Source: CAZWRK01 sp964635875
Lineage (GTDB): Bacteria; Pseudomonadota; Gammaproteobacteria; Burkholderiales; Aquaspirillaceae
Reading direction: 5' to 3'
Assembly: GCA_964635875.1 (NCBI GenBank)
Contig: CAZWRK010000083.1
Span: forward strand, 1 to 18,465
DNA length: 18,465 nt
The position numbers and the translations under genes were made by a program. Shown here one piece after another: positions 1-6,450 of this stretch. The notes beneath the pieces were generated by a model. The model ran no database searches and was not told the origin of the DNA. It saw only the letters and a program-made list of their open reading frames with translations. Position 1 is the first letter of the stretch. Each line of letters begins with the position of its first letter.

Positions 1-432
1 GAAGTTGATATGCACCTGCATCCCAAGTGGCAGCAACTGGTGTTGGGTCAACTCACGCGCGCTTTTCCGAAGATTCAGTTCATCGTCACAACACATAGCC
101 CGCAGGTGCTGAGTACTGTTTCAAAAGAGCATATTCGTGTCATTGTTCAAGCTGAAAATGGTTGGCAAGCTGAGATGCCGGATATCAGCCCGTTGGGTCG
201 TAGTGCGGGCGAGGCATTGGCCAAAATTATGTTGACGCATCAACATCCTCCTTTAGAGGCTTTATTAAGCAAAGTGCGTGAATATGAGCAAATGGTTAAG
301 GCTGGCCGCGAGCAAACTGCCGAAGCTGTGAACTTACTGCAAGTCTTAGCAGATGAGGGGTACGAAATCCCTGAGTCCGATTTGGCTTTGTGGCGGTTTT
401 TAGCACGGCATGGCAGGAGTGTTGCGCAATGA
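1..432 (+). CDS. AAA ATPase, PtuA-like, C-terminal part (5'-truncated by window)
   Basis: The reading frame is open from base 1, so the gene begins upstream and only the last 143 residues are visible. They start with EVDMHLHPKWQ, the end of a Walker B motif and the HLHP/D-loop signature of ABC/SMC-like AAA ATPases (AAA_21/AAA_15 type), followed by the switch histidine in TTHSPQVLSTV. The rest is a helical C-terminal tail. The stop overlaps the start of an HNH nuclease gene as ATGA, the layout of PtuA-PtuB pairs in Septu defence and retron-Ec78-type systems. In such systems the ATPase oligomerises and controls the nuclease partner. Walker A and any upstream reverse transcriptase lie outside the window, so Septu, retron-associated and other ATPase/HNH systems cannot be told apart. 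Base composition is closer to balanced than in the genes after 1128. The ATPase class is confident; the PtuA assignment rests mostly on the neighbour. Confidence 0.8.
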   Translation, partial: EVDMHLHPKWQQLVLGQLTRAFPKIQFIVTTHSPQVLSTVSKEHIRVIVQAENGWQAEMPDISPLGRSAGEALAKIMLTHQHPPLEALLSKVREYEQMVKAGREQTAEAVNLLQVLADEGYEIPESDLALWRFLARHGRSVAQ

Positions 433-1043
433 TTGAGCTGCAACATTCACAGCCGGAGCCACAAGAGCTGACTGATTTTAATCGCAACAATTCCCATGCG
501 GGGCCGGACGACTTCGATTCGTCAGCTTTTGTCGCCATCAAACCGAAAATTCGTGAAGCCCTTAATGAGGAGCAAGGCGGACTGTGCGTGTATTGCGAAC
601 GGACGTTGGCCGCAAATAAAGGACAGATTGATCACATCAAACCAAAAAGCGGTCCCAACGCGCACCCTGCATTAACTTTTTCCTACACCAATTACGCGCA
701 TAGTTGCATTACAGATGGCAAGTACAGCACCTGTGGGCAAAAGAAAAAACATGGCCTGCTCCCGATCGAGCCAAGCGTGGGCTGTAACACAGACTGGGTG
801 CTGAGCACCGTAGATGGCAAGATTGAACCAAAGGTTTATTTAACTAGAAAACAACGGCATCCAGTTGTGAAGACCCGCGATATGCTTGGTCTAAACGCCA
901 ACCCAGTCTTGGTTGAGGAGCGCTTTGAATGGATAGACAAATACCTTGAAGCGTTGAAATTTGCTGTAGCTCAAGGTAATCCAACACTGGCGGATCAATT
1001 CTTACAGGCTGCCCCGTTTCGGTATATTTTAAAAACGATCTAA
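429..1043 (+). CDS. HNH endonuclease, PtuB-like (TIGR02646-type)
   Basis: A 204-residue protein with a Cys4 HNH fold: CVYC at residues 53-56, the catalytic core IDHIKPKS at 67-74 (His69), then Asn88 and a second cysteine pair at Cys93 and Cys102 followed by a lysine-rich turn. This arrangement (CxYC, I[ED]H..PKS, N...C, CG.KK) is typical of the TIGR02646/PtuB family, the DNA-cutting effector of Septu and retron-Ec78 systems. ATG 429 is chosen because it overlaps the ATPase stop as ATGA and has AGGAG at 415-419, nine bases upstream; an upstream in-frame ATG at 390 would overlap far more. All putative catalytic and zinc residues are present and the length is normal, so the nuclease looks intact. 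Composition resembles the ATPase and differs from the downstream operon, suggesting joint acquisition. The HNH call is firm; activity and target are inferred from the family. Confidence 0.85.
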   Translation: MIELQHSQPEPQELTDFNRNNSHAGPDDFDSSAFVAIKPKIREALNEEQGGLCVYCERTLAANKGQIDHIKPKSGPNAHPALTFSYTNYAHSCITDGKYSTCGQKKKHGLLPIEPSVGCNTDWVLSTVDGKIEPKVYLTRKQRHPVVKTRDMLGLNANPVLVEERFEWIDKYLEALKFAVAQGNPTLADQFLQAAPFRYILKTI

Positions 1044-1127
1044 ATAGCTTGATTGTTCCTACCGCAGGAAATCCAGCCACTTCATCCCATCCATGTCGTA
1101 CACCCTCACCGCACCGACTGCTACCGT
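1044..1127 (+). promoter_or_regulatory. Spacer before the biosynthetic operon; promoter expected but not resolved
   Basis: This 84-base spacer separates the nuclease gene from the ketosynthase gene and is the only place in region 2 where a promoter could sit outside coding sequence. It contains a small inverted repeat at 1056-1070 (TTCCT, five bases, AGGAA), which could be an operator half-site pair or chance. I see no convincing -35/-10 pair and no terminator hairpin with a T-run after the nuclease gene, so read-through from the defence genes is possible. Assignment as a control region is by position only. Confidence 0.3.
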
Positions 1128-1131
1128 ATGA
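1093..1131 (+). CDS. Possible 12-codon leader ORF overlapping the ketosynthase start
   Basis: ATG at 1093 opens a 12-codon frame (MSYTLTAPTATV) whose TGA stop at 1129-1131 overlaps the ketosynthase ATG at 1128 in an ATGA junction, the same arrangement used at other junctions of this operon. It is rich in threonine (four of twelve). A translated leader could couple to the ketosynthase start, which lacks its own clear Shine-Dalgarno. Against this, the nearest purine-rich site (AGGAAA at 1066-1071) is about 21 bases from ATG 1093, too far for normal initiation. It may be chance. Confidence 0.2.
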   Translation: MSYTLTAPTATV

Positions 1132-2141
1132 CTTCCTATTCAGCGGCGATCCGCCCCATTGCCTTACTCGGAACCGGCCACGCGCTGCCCGCAACCGCAG
1201 TGACCAGCCAAGCACTCGACCAGCAATACCACCATCCCCTTGGTACGATTGAGCGGGTGGGTGGCGTGCGTCAACGTTACTTTGCCGCCCCGCACGAAAC
1301 CGCCGCCCAGCTTGCCGCTCAAGCGGCACACCGTGCGCTCGATGCTGCAGGGCTCACGCTGGCCGATCTCGATTGCCTCGTGGCTGCGAGCGGCACGATG
1401 GATCAAGGCATGCCCTGCAATGCCGCGCTGATTCACCGCGAGCTGGGCCTTTCCACCCGCGCCATTCCGGCCTTCGACATCAATGCCTCGTGCCTTGGTT
1501 TTCTGGCCGCGCTCGATACCTTGTCATGGCCGATTGCTGCCGGTCGGTATCGACATGTTTTAGTGGTCGCCGCCGATCTCGCCTCCTGCGGTCTCAACTG
1601 GAACACGCTCGAAAGCAGTGCCATTTTTGGCGATGGTGCGGCGGCGGCGGTGCTCGGTACCTGCCCCGACGGTCGCGCGCGCGTGCTGGCCACCGCGCTG
1701 AACACGCTGTCCGAAGGCGTGGATTTGTGCCGCATTCCGGCCGGTGGCAGCCGCTACCATCCAACCCGCATTCAGCAACCTTTTGCGCCGCTGACCCAAT
1801 TTCACATGGATGGCAAAGGCGTGTTCAAACTCACCGCCGCCCACCTGCCCGATTTTGTCGAACGCCTACTCGCATCCGCGCAGTGTACCCGCGACCAACT
1901 CGACTGGATCGTACCCCATCAAGCCAGCCAACTTGCCCTTGCCCACCTGAGCAAACGGCTTGGGTTTCCGGCGCACAAAGTGATCAATATCTTCGCCGAA
2001 CACGGCAATCAAGTCGCCGCCTCGCTCCCGACCGCCCTCGACATCGCGATTCGTGATGGCCGCATTCAGCGCGGCCAGCGCTTGCTGCTGTTGGGGGCGG
2101 GGGCGGGGGTGTCGTTGGGCGGCGCGATTTTGGAGTTCTAA
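1128..2141 (+). CDS. 3-oxoacyl-ACP synthase III family / OleA-like ketosynthase
   Basis: A 337-residue thiolase-fold condensing enzyme. The catalytic triad is visible: Cys122 in DINASCLGF, His264 in WIVPHQAS and Asn294 in EHGNQVAASLP, together with the IFGDGAAAAVLG segment (167-176) and the terminal glycine loop GAGAGVSLGG. This is the FabH/KAS III pattern. Enzymes of the class condense an acyl thioester with malonyl-ACP or, in OleA, join two acyl-CoAs to a beta-keto acid. ATG 1128 is preferred to a TTG at 1053, because the family begins a few residues before the IALLGTG strand and the 25-residue extension is proline/histidine-rich and unlike the family. It is unlikely to be the housekeeping fabH: it is not with fab genes, no acyl carrier protein is nearby, and a dehydrogenase gene follows with a 1-base overlap (TAATG). 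An OleA-like role is favoured by that pairing but not proven; substrate chain length cannot be read from sequence. Confidence 0.85.
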   Translation: MTSYSAAIRPIALLGTGHALPATAVTSQALDQQYHHPLGTIERVGGVRQRYFAAPHETAAQLAAQAAHRALDAAGLTLADLDCLVAASGTMDQGMPCNAALIHRELGLSTRAIPAFDINASCLGFLAALDTLSWPIAAGRYRHVLVVAADLASCGLNWNTLESSAIFGDGAAAAVLGTCPDGRARVLATALNTLSEGVDLCRIPAGGSRYHPTRIQQPFAPLTQFHMDGKGVFKLTAAHLPDFVERLLASAQCTRDQLDWIVPHQASQLALAHLSKRLGFPAHKVINIFAEHGNQVAASLPTALDIAIRDGRIQRGQRLLLLGAGAGVSLGGAILEF

Positions 2142-3139
2142 TGAAACTGCTCATCACCGGCGGTACCGGATTTTTGGGGCGTCATCTGGTGTGGCGCGCC
2201 GCCGCTGAAGGCGCGGAGGTGATTTTCACCGGCCGCAATGCCAAGGCCGCCGAAGCAGTCAGTCGCCTTGCCCCTGCTCCCGTTTGCTGGCAGCCGCTGG
2301 CGCATGGCGACGCCGACGCCGAACACCTCCTCACCGCTGCCGCGCGTGGCGCATCGGCCATCGTACACTGCGCGGCGCTGTCTTCGCCGTGGGGACGCTA
2401 CGACGATTTTGTGCGAGCCAATGTCACCAGCACCGCCGAAGTGATCGCCGCCAGCCAGCGCGCCGAGGTGCCGCGTGTGGTGCATATTTCCAGCCCAAGT
2501 TTGTATTTTGGCTTTGCCGACCGGCTCCACATTCACGAAGAGGCCGCTTTGCCCGAACCCGCTAACGACTATGTGCGCACCAAGCGCGCCGCCGAAAGGC
2601 TGATCCAGCAAGCCGGTTTGCCCGAAGTGGCGATTTTGCGTCCGCGTGCCTTGTTTGGCCCGTGGGATCAAACCCTTGTGCCGCGCATTTTGCGGGTGAT
2701 GACGCAAGGGGCCATGCCGATCATGCGCGGCGGCCAGATTCAACTCGACCTCACCTATATCGACAATGCCGTTGATGCGATTTGGCGGGCGCTCACGCAG
2801 CCATTGCCGCGTTCCATCAACCTTTACAACGTCAGCAACGATGAGCCGCGCGCCCTGCTTGATGTGCTGAATCGGATGGCGCACGAATTTGGCGTGCCAC
2901 TGCGCACGCGTCGGATGCCGTGGCCGGTGGTCGAACAGATTGCGCGCGGCCTCGAATGTGTGGCCCGACTGCGTGGCGGCAAAGAACCGGCACTGACCCG
3001 TTATAGCGCGGGGGTGTTGGCGTTTAGCCAGACCTTGGATGTGTCGGCGTTGCGTCATGAACTGGGTTGGCGGCCGCAAGTGTCGATTGACGAGGGCATC
3101 CGCCGTCATGCCCAGTGGTGGCGGGCGCACACGTCATGA
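2141..3139 (+). CDS. NAD(P)-dependent epimerase/3-beta-HSD family reductase, OleD-like
   Basis: A 332-residue extended short-chain dehydrogenase. The N-terminal Rossmann motif is TGGTGFLG (GxxGxxG, Gly7/Gly10/Gly13), the catalytic pair is Tyr144 and Lys148 in YVRTK, and the serine is in HISSPS (117-120). The family member best fitting its neighbours is OleD, which reduces the beta-keto acid made by OleA to a beta-hydroxy acid; that substrate is inference from adjacency to the ketosynthase. Start ATG 2141 overlaps the ketosynthase stop by one base and has GGAG at 2132-2135, five bases upstream. The stop overlaps the next gene as ATGA. The length is typical of the 3-beta-hydroxysteroid dehydrogenase/NAD-epimerase group, and a sugar epimerase is less likely because no sugar genes are near. 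No defect is seen. Confidence 0.85.
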   Translation: MKLLITGGTGFLGRHLVWRAAAEGAEVIFTGRNAKAAEAVSRLAPAPVCWQPLAHGDADAEHLLTAAARGASAIVHCAALSSPWGRYDDFVRANVTSTAEVIAASQRAEVPRVVHISSPSLYFGFADRLHIHEEAALPEPANDYVRTKRAAERLIQQAGLPEVAILRPRALFGPWDQTLVPRILRVMTQGAMPIMRGGQIQLDLTYIDNAVDAIWRALTQPLPRSINLYNVSNDEPRALLDVLNRMAHEFGVPLRTRRMPWPVVEQIARGLECVARLRGGKEPALTRYSAGVLAFSQTLDVSALRHELGWRPQVSIDEGIRRHAQWWRAHTS

Positions 3140-3984
3140 ACACGCTGACTTTGCAGGTGTTACGGGTCGGCTCGTGTCGACATTTAGAATGCATGGCGGC
3201 GCGGGGCGGACGCTGGGCGGCGGTGGATTTTCCGGCGCTGTGTGGCCTGATTCATCATCCCCAGCATGGTTGGATTCTTTACGACACCGGCTACGCCACG
3301 CATTTTTTGACCGCCACCGAGTCATGGCCCGAACGCCTCTATCGGCGTGCGCTGCCGGTTACGTTGCCACCGGCGGAGTTGCTGCACACGCAATTAGCCG
3401 GTTTGGGGCTGACTGCCGCCGATATTGGCACGGTGATCGTGTCGCATTACCACGGCGACCATATTGCCGGCCTACGCGATTTTCCCCACGCGCGTTTTAT
3501 CGCCCTGCGCGCGGACACCGAACACTTCACCGCGCTGGTCGGCAAACGCTGGCGTGCGACCTTGGGCGGCCATCTTCCTGCGCTGCTGCCGCTGGATTAT
3601 CTGAGCCGTATCTTTTTTGCTGATGATCGTCCCTTGCGCGACCTTCCCGCGTGGTTATCGCCGTTGACGCGCGGCTTTGATCTGTTGGGCGACGGCCGTT
3701 TGATTGGGGTGCCGTTGTCCGGTCATAGTCATGGGCAGCTGGGGTTATTCATGCCCGACGTGGCGGGGCGGCCGGTGTTTTTGGTGGCGGATGCCTGTTG
3801 GTCGCTACCGGCCTTGCGCGAAGGGCGGCTGCCGTCGCGAGCCGCCTTGTTTGTGAATGCCGAACGCAAGCGCTTTGTCGAAACGTTTCACGGCTTGGCC
3901 GCGATTGCACACCGAGAACCGGCGGTGACGTTGCTGCCTTCACATTGCACTTTCGCTTGGGAGACCTTTCGTCATGATGTCTGA
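3136..3984 (+). CDS. Metallo-beta-lactamase-fold hydrolase, lactonase-like
   Basis: A 282-residue MBL-fold protein with a full dinuclear metal set: His104, His106, Asp108 and His109 in SHYHGDHIAG, then His197 in SGHSHGQLG, Asp219 in VADACW and His270 in LPSHC. This pattern and the early ILYDTGYA segment resemble the AiiA-like lactonase/quorum-quenching group, but many MBL enzymes act on thioesters, so ester, lactone and thioester substrates are all open. No signal peptide is visible, implying a cytoplasmic enzyme. ATG 3136 overlaps the dehydrogenase stop as ATGA; a start at 3115 in the same frame would add seven residues and is less likely. The 3' end overlaps the adenylating-enzyme gene by 11 bases. 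Within the operon it could release or edit a thioester intermediate, taking the place of a thioesterase or of the OleB hydrolase; that is inference. Confidence 0.82.
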   Translation: MNTLTLQVLRVGSCRHLECMAARGGRWAAVDFPALCGLIHHPQHGWILYDTGYATHFLTATESWPERLYRRALPVTLPPAELLHTQLAGLGLTAADIGTVIVSHYHGDHIAGLRDFPHARFIALRADTEHFTALVGKRWRATLGGHLPALLPLDYLSRIFFADDRPLRDLPAWLSPLTRGFDLLGDGRLIGVPLSGHSHGQLGLFMPDVAGRPVFLVADACWSLPALREGRLPSRAALFVNAERKRFVETFHGLAAIAHREPAVTLLPSHCTFAWETFRHDV

Positions 3985-5320
3985 TGCAATGGTGACTGCG
4001 CTGCACTTTGCGCGTACCCGCTGGGGGCGGCGTTTCCACAATCGCGCCCAGCTTGAAGCGTGGCAGCAAGCGCGTTTGCAGCGTTTTATCCGCGAAGTGT
4101 TGCCGCGCGCGCCGTACTATCGCGACCTCAACGCCCGCACTTTGTCCGACCTGCCGATCATGGACAAGGCCGCGATGATGGCCGATTTTGGCGCGCGAAA
4201 CACGCGCGGTATTGCGCTGGAGCAGGCGTTTGCGGTGGGGATTCAGGCCGAGCAGACCCGCGATTTTTTGCCCTTACTCGGTGATCTGACTGTGGGTTTA
4301 TCAAGCGGCACTTCGGGCAATCGCGGGGTGTTTTTGGTCAGTCCGCACGAGCGTTTGCGCTGGGCGGGGATTTTGCTCGGGCACGCCCTGCCGCCTTTTT
4401 TGCTGCGCCGATTGCTATCGCCGTGGCAGCCGCCGTTACGCATCGCGTTTTTCTTACGGGCGAATAGCAATCTGTATCGCACGCTCAATAGTCGGCGCAT
4501 TGATTTTGCGTTCTATGATGTGCTGCTCGGTGTCGAAGCGGCATTGCCTGCACTCAATCGGACTCAGCCGGATATTGTGGTCGGGCCGCCGGCGTTGTTG
4601 CGGGCCTTGGCGGCAGAGGCGCAGGCGGGGCGGTTGACGATTGCGCCCTGTCATGTGATTTCCGTGGCGGATGTGCTCGAAGACGCCGATCGGGCGGCGG
4701 TGTGGGCGGCATTTGGCGTGGCGACGCATCAGCTCTATCAGGCCACCGAAGGCTTTTTGGGCTACACCTGTGCGCACGGCGGCCTGCATTTGAATGAGCG
4801 TTTTGTGCATATCGAGCCGGATTGGCTGGATGCCGAACACACCCGCTTTCAGCCGATCGTGACCGATTTTACCCGCGACACCCAATTGATCGTGCGCTAC
4901 CGCCTGAACGATGTGCTGCGGGTGGCTGATCATCCCTGTCCGTGCGGCCGCGTCGAGCGCACCTTGGCCGCGATTGAAGGGCGTGCTGATGAGGTGCTGG
5001 TGTTGCCCGCCCGCGTCACCGGCAAGGCGGTGCCGATTTACCCCGATTTGATTCGCCGCGCCCTGCTGTTGGTGGGGCCGGAAGTGCGTGAATTTGACTT
5101 GGTTCAGCAGGGCGCACAGATGACGCTCGGTGTGCAGCTCGAAGGCGATCATGCTGCGGTGCGGGTACGGATTGCCGCCGAATTTGATGCGCTGTGGCAG
5201 TCGTTGGCGGTGGTGCCGCCGTCGCTGGTGTTCACCGATTGGCAGCCGCCATTGTCTGGCGCAAAACGTCGTCGCGTGCGTCGGCTCAGTGTGCCGGAAG
5301 GACTGATATGCACGTTTTAA
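3974..5320 (+). CDS. Adenylate-forming enzyme, F390-synthetase/PaaK-like (TIGR02304-type)
   Basis: A 448-residue member of the adenylating superfamily, in the short PaaK / coenzyme F390 synthetase branch. Visible motifs are the serine/threonine/glycine phosphate loop LSSGTSGNRG (109-118), the YQATEG motif (255-260) with the conserved Thr-Glu, RYRLND (308-313) with the ribose-binding aspartate, a CPCGR element (322-326) seen in PaaK relatives, and GRADE (336-340) at the hinge. Such enzymes activate a carboxylic acid as an acyl-adenylate, then pass it to CoA or another nucleophile; PaaK prefers aryl acids. ATG 3974 lies inside the end of the MBL gene (11-base overlap) with GGGAG at 3959-3963; ATG 3977 is an alternative. 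It may activate the hydroxy acid made by the two first enzymes or a separate aromatic acid. It resembles proteins annotated as F390 synthetase-related, a group whose function I do not know to be established. Confidence 0.8.
   Translation: MMSDAMVTALHFARTRWGRRFHNRAQLEAWQQARLQRFIREVLPRAPYYRDLNARTLSDLPIMDKAAMMADFGARNTRGIALEQAFAVGIQAEQTRDFLPLLGDLTVGLSSGTSGNRGVFLVSPHERLRWAGILLGHALPPFLLRRLLSPWQPPLRIAFFLRANSNLYRTLNSRRIDFAFYDVLLGVEAALPALNRTQPDIVVGPPALLRALAAEAQAGRLTIAPCHVISVADVLEDADRAAVWAAFGVATHQLYQATEGFLGYTCAHGGLHLNERFVHIEPDWLDAEHTRFQPIVTDFTRDTQLIVRYRLNDVLRVADHPCPCGRVERTLAAIEGRADEVLVLPARVTGKAVPIYPDLIRRALLLVGPEVREFDLVQQGAQMTLGVQLEGDHAAVRVRIAAEFDALWQSLAVVPPSLVFTDWQPPLSGAKRRRVRRLSVPEGLICTF
5296..5302 (+). 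promoter_or_regulatory. Shine-Dalgarno site fixing the ATP-grasp start
   Basis: GGAAGGA lies five bases before ATG 5308, inside the end of the adenylating-enzyme gene. It selects ATG 5308 over an in-frame start at 5194 that would add 38 residues unlike the family. Confidence 0.7.
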
Positions 5321-6450
5321 TTTTGGGCGCGCGCGCACCAGCGTGTTTAGAGTGGGCGCGGGCGTTTGATGCGGCGGGCTGGCGCGTGACGGTCGGGGAT
5401 TCACTACGTTGGCCGGTGGCGAAATTTAGCCGCGCCGCACCGGATTATCTGCGCTTACCCGAGCCGCGTCCGCATCCCGCCGCGTGGATCGACGCGCTAC
5501 GGGCGGCGGTGATGGCGCACGGGATTGATTTGGTATTGCCGACTTGCGAAGAGTCGTTTTATCTGGCGCATGGGCGCGATCAGATCCCATGTCAGGTGAT
5601 GATTTCCGATTTTGATTTGCTACACCAACTACATCACAAAGGCTGGTTTGCGCAGCGGGTGCAGGGCTGGCCGGTCGCTGCGCCCGAAACCCATCTTTTG
5701 ACCTCGCCGGATGCGCTGGCGGCATGGGAAGATCCGGCGGATTGGGTGTTTAAACCGGCGTATTCGCGATTTGCGAATCGGGCGCTGTTGCGGCCGACGC
5801 CCCAGCAATTGCGCGCGATGCGTCCGACCCCCGAGCAGCCTTGGATTGCGCAACGTTTTGTGGCGGGGCGCGAGCATTGTAGTTTTAGCGTGCTGGTCGA
5901 AGGCCGCCTGACCGCGCATGCCTGCTATCACCCGCGTTATCGGGTGGGGCGCGGTTCGGGGATTTGGTTTGAACCGACTGACCCGCCGCTGATTCGTGCG
6001 TTTTTGGAACATTTCGGCGCTGAAACCGGTTATACCGGCCAAGTTGCGTTTGATTACATCGAAGATGCGGATGGGCGTTGTCATGTGATCGAGTGCAATC
6101 CGCGTGCGACCAGCGGCGTGCATCTTTTCGACGATCAGCCACAAGCCCTCGTGACGGCATTGCTCGGCGGCGACACCGAAGTGCTGACCCCGACGCCTGC
6201 ACCGCGCCAAGTCGCGTTGGCGATGCTGCTGTTTGCGGCGCATCGGCACGGGTTGAGCCGCCAATTTTGGCGCGATTATCGGTTGGCGCGGGATGTCATC
6301 ACCCGTGATGGCGATCGCGGCCCTTTGCCTGCGCAAATTCCCGGCCTGCTGGAGATTGTCGGGCGGGCGTTGCATCGGCGCTGCGGCCTGCTCGCTGCAG
6401 CGACCGCCGATAGCGAATGGAACGGGCAGTCGATGGAGAATGTCCTGTGA
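5308..6450 (+). CDS. ATP-grasp domain ligase
   Basis: A 380-residue ATP-grasp protein. The N-terminal Rossmann-like subdomain opens with MHVLILGARAPACLEWA, continues with a VLPTCEE strand end (76-82), and is followed by the ATP-binding lysine in WVFKP (Lys149), the central strand PWIAQRFVAG (178-187) and the metal-binding HVIECNPRATSG (259-270; Glu262, Asn264). The pattern is that of the carbamoyl-phosphate-synthase-like/carboxylate-amine ligase group, which forms an acyl-phosphate and joins it to an amine, thiol or other nucleophile. The tail after about residue 290 is less conserved. It overlaps the preceding gene by 13 bases and the following GTG start by four (GTGA). Context suggests coupling of a pathway acid to an amine or amino acid, but neither substrate is visible. 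All expected catalytic residues seem present. Confidence 0.82.
   Translation: MHVLILGARAPACLEWARAFDAAGWRVTVGDSLRWPVAKFSRAAPDYLRLPEPRPHPAAWIDALRAAVMAHGIDLVLPTCEESFYLAHGRDQIPCQVMISDFDLLHQLHHKGWFAQRVQGWPVAAPETHLLTSPDALAAWEDPADWVFKPAYSRFANRALLRPTPQQLRAMRPTPEQPWIAQRFVAGREHCSFSVLVEGRLTAHACYHPRYRVGRGSGIWFEPTDPPLIRAFLEHFGAETGYTGQVAFDYIEDADGRCHVIECNPRATSGVHLFDDQPQALVTALLGGDTEVLTPTPAPRQVALAMLLFAAHRHGLSRQFWRDYRLARDVITRDGDRGPLPAQIPGLLEIVGRALHRRCGLLAAATADSEWNGQSMENVL

Noticed and set aside
1128..2141. Housekeeping fabH
   Set aside because: The active-site triad fits, but the usual plsX/fabD/fabG/acpP neighbours are absent and the gene belongs to a specialised operon; a symbol would mislead.
2138..3130. 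330-codon minus-strand ORF opposite the reductase gene
   Set aside because: Shadow of the dehydrogenase gene; the composition is histidine/arginine-rich and no motif is visible.
4454..5404. 316-codon minus-strand ORF opposite the adenylating-enzyme gene
   Set aside because: Shadow frame; the plus strand has all adenylation motifs in order.
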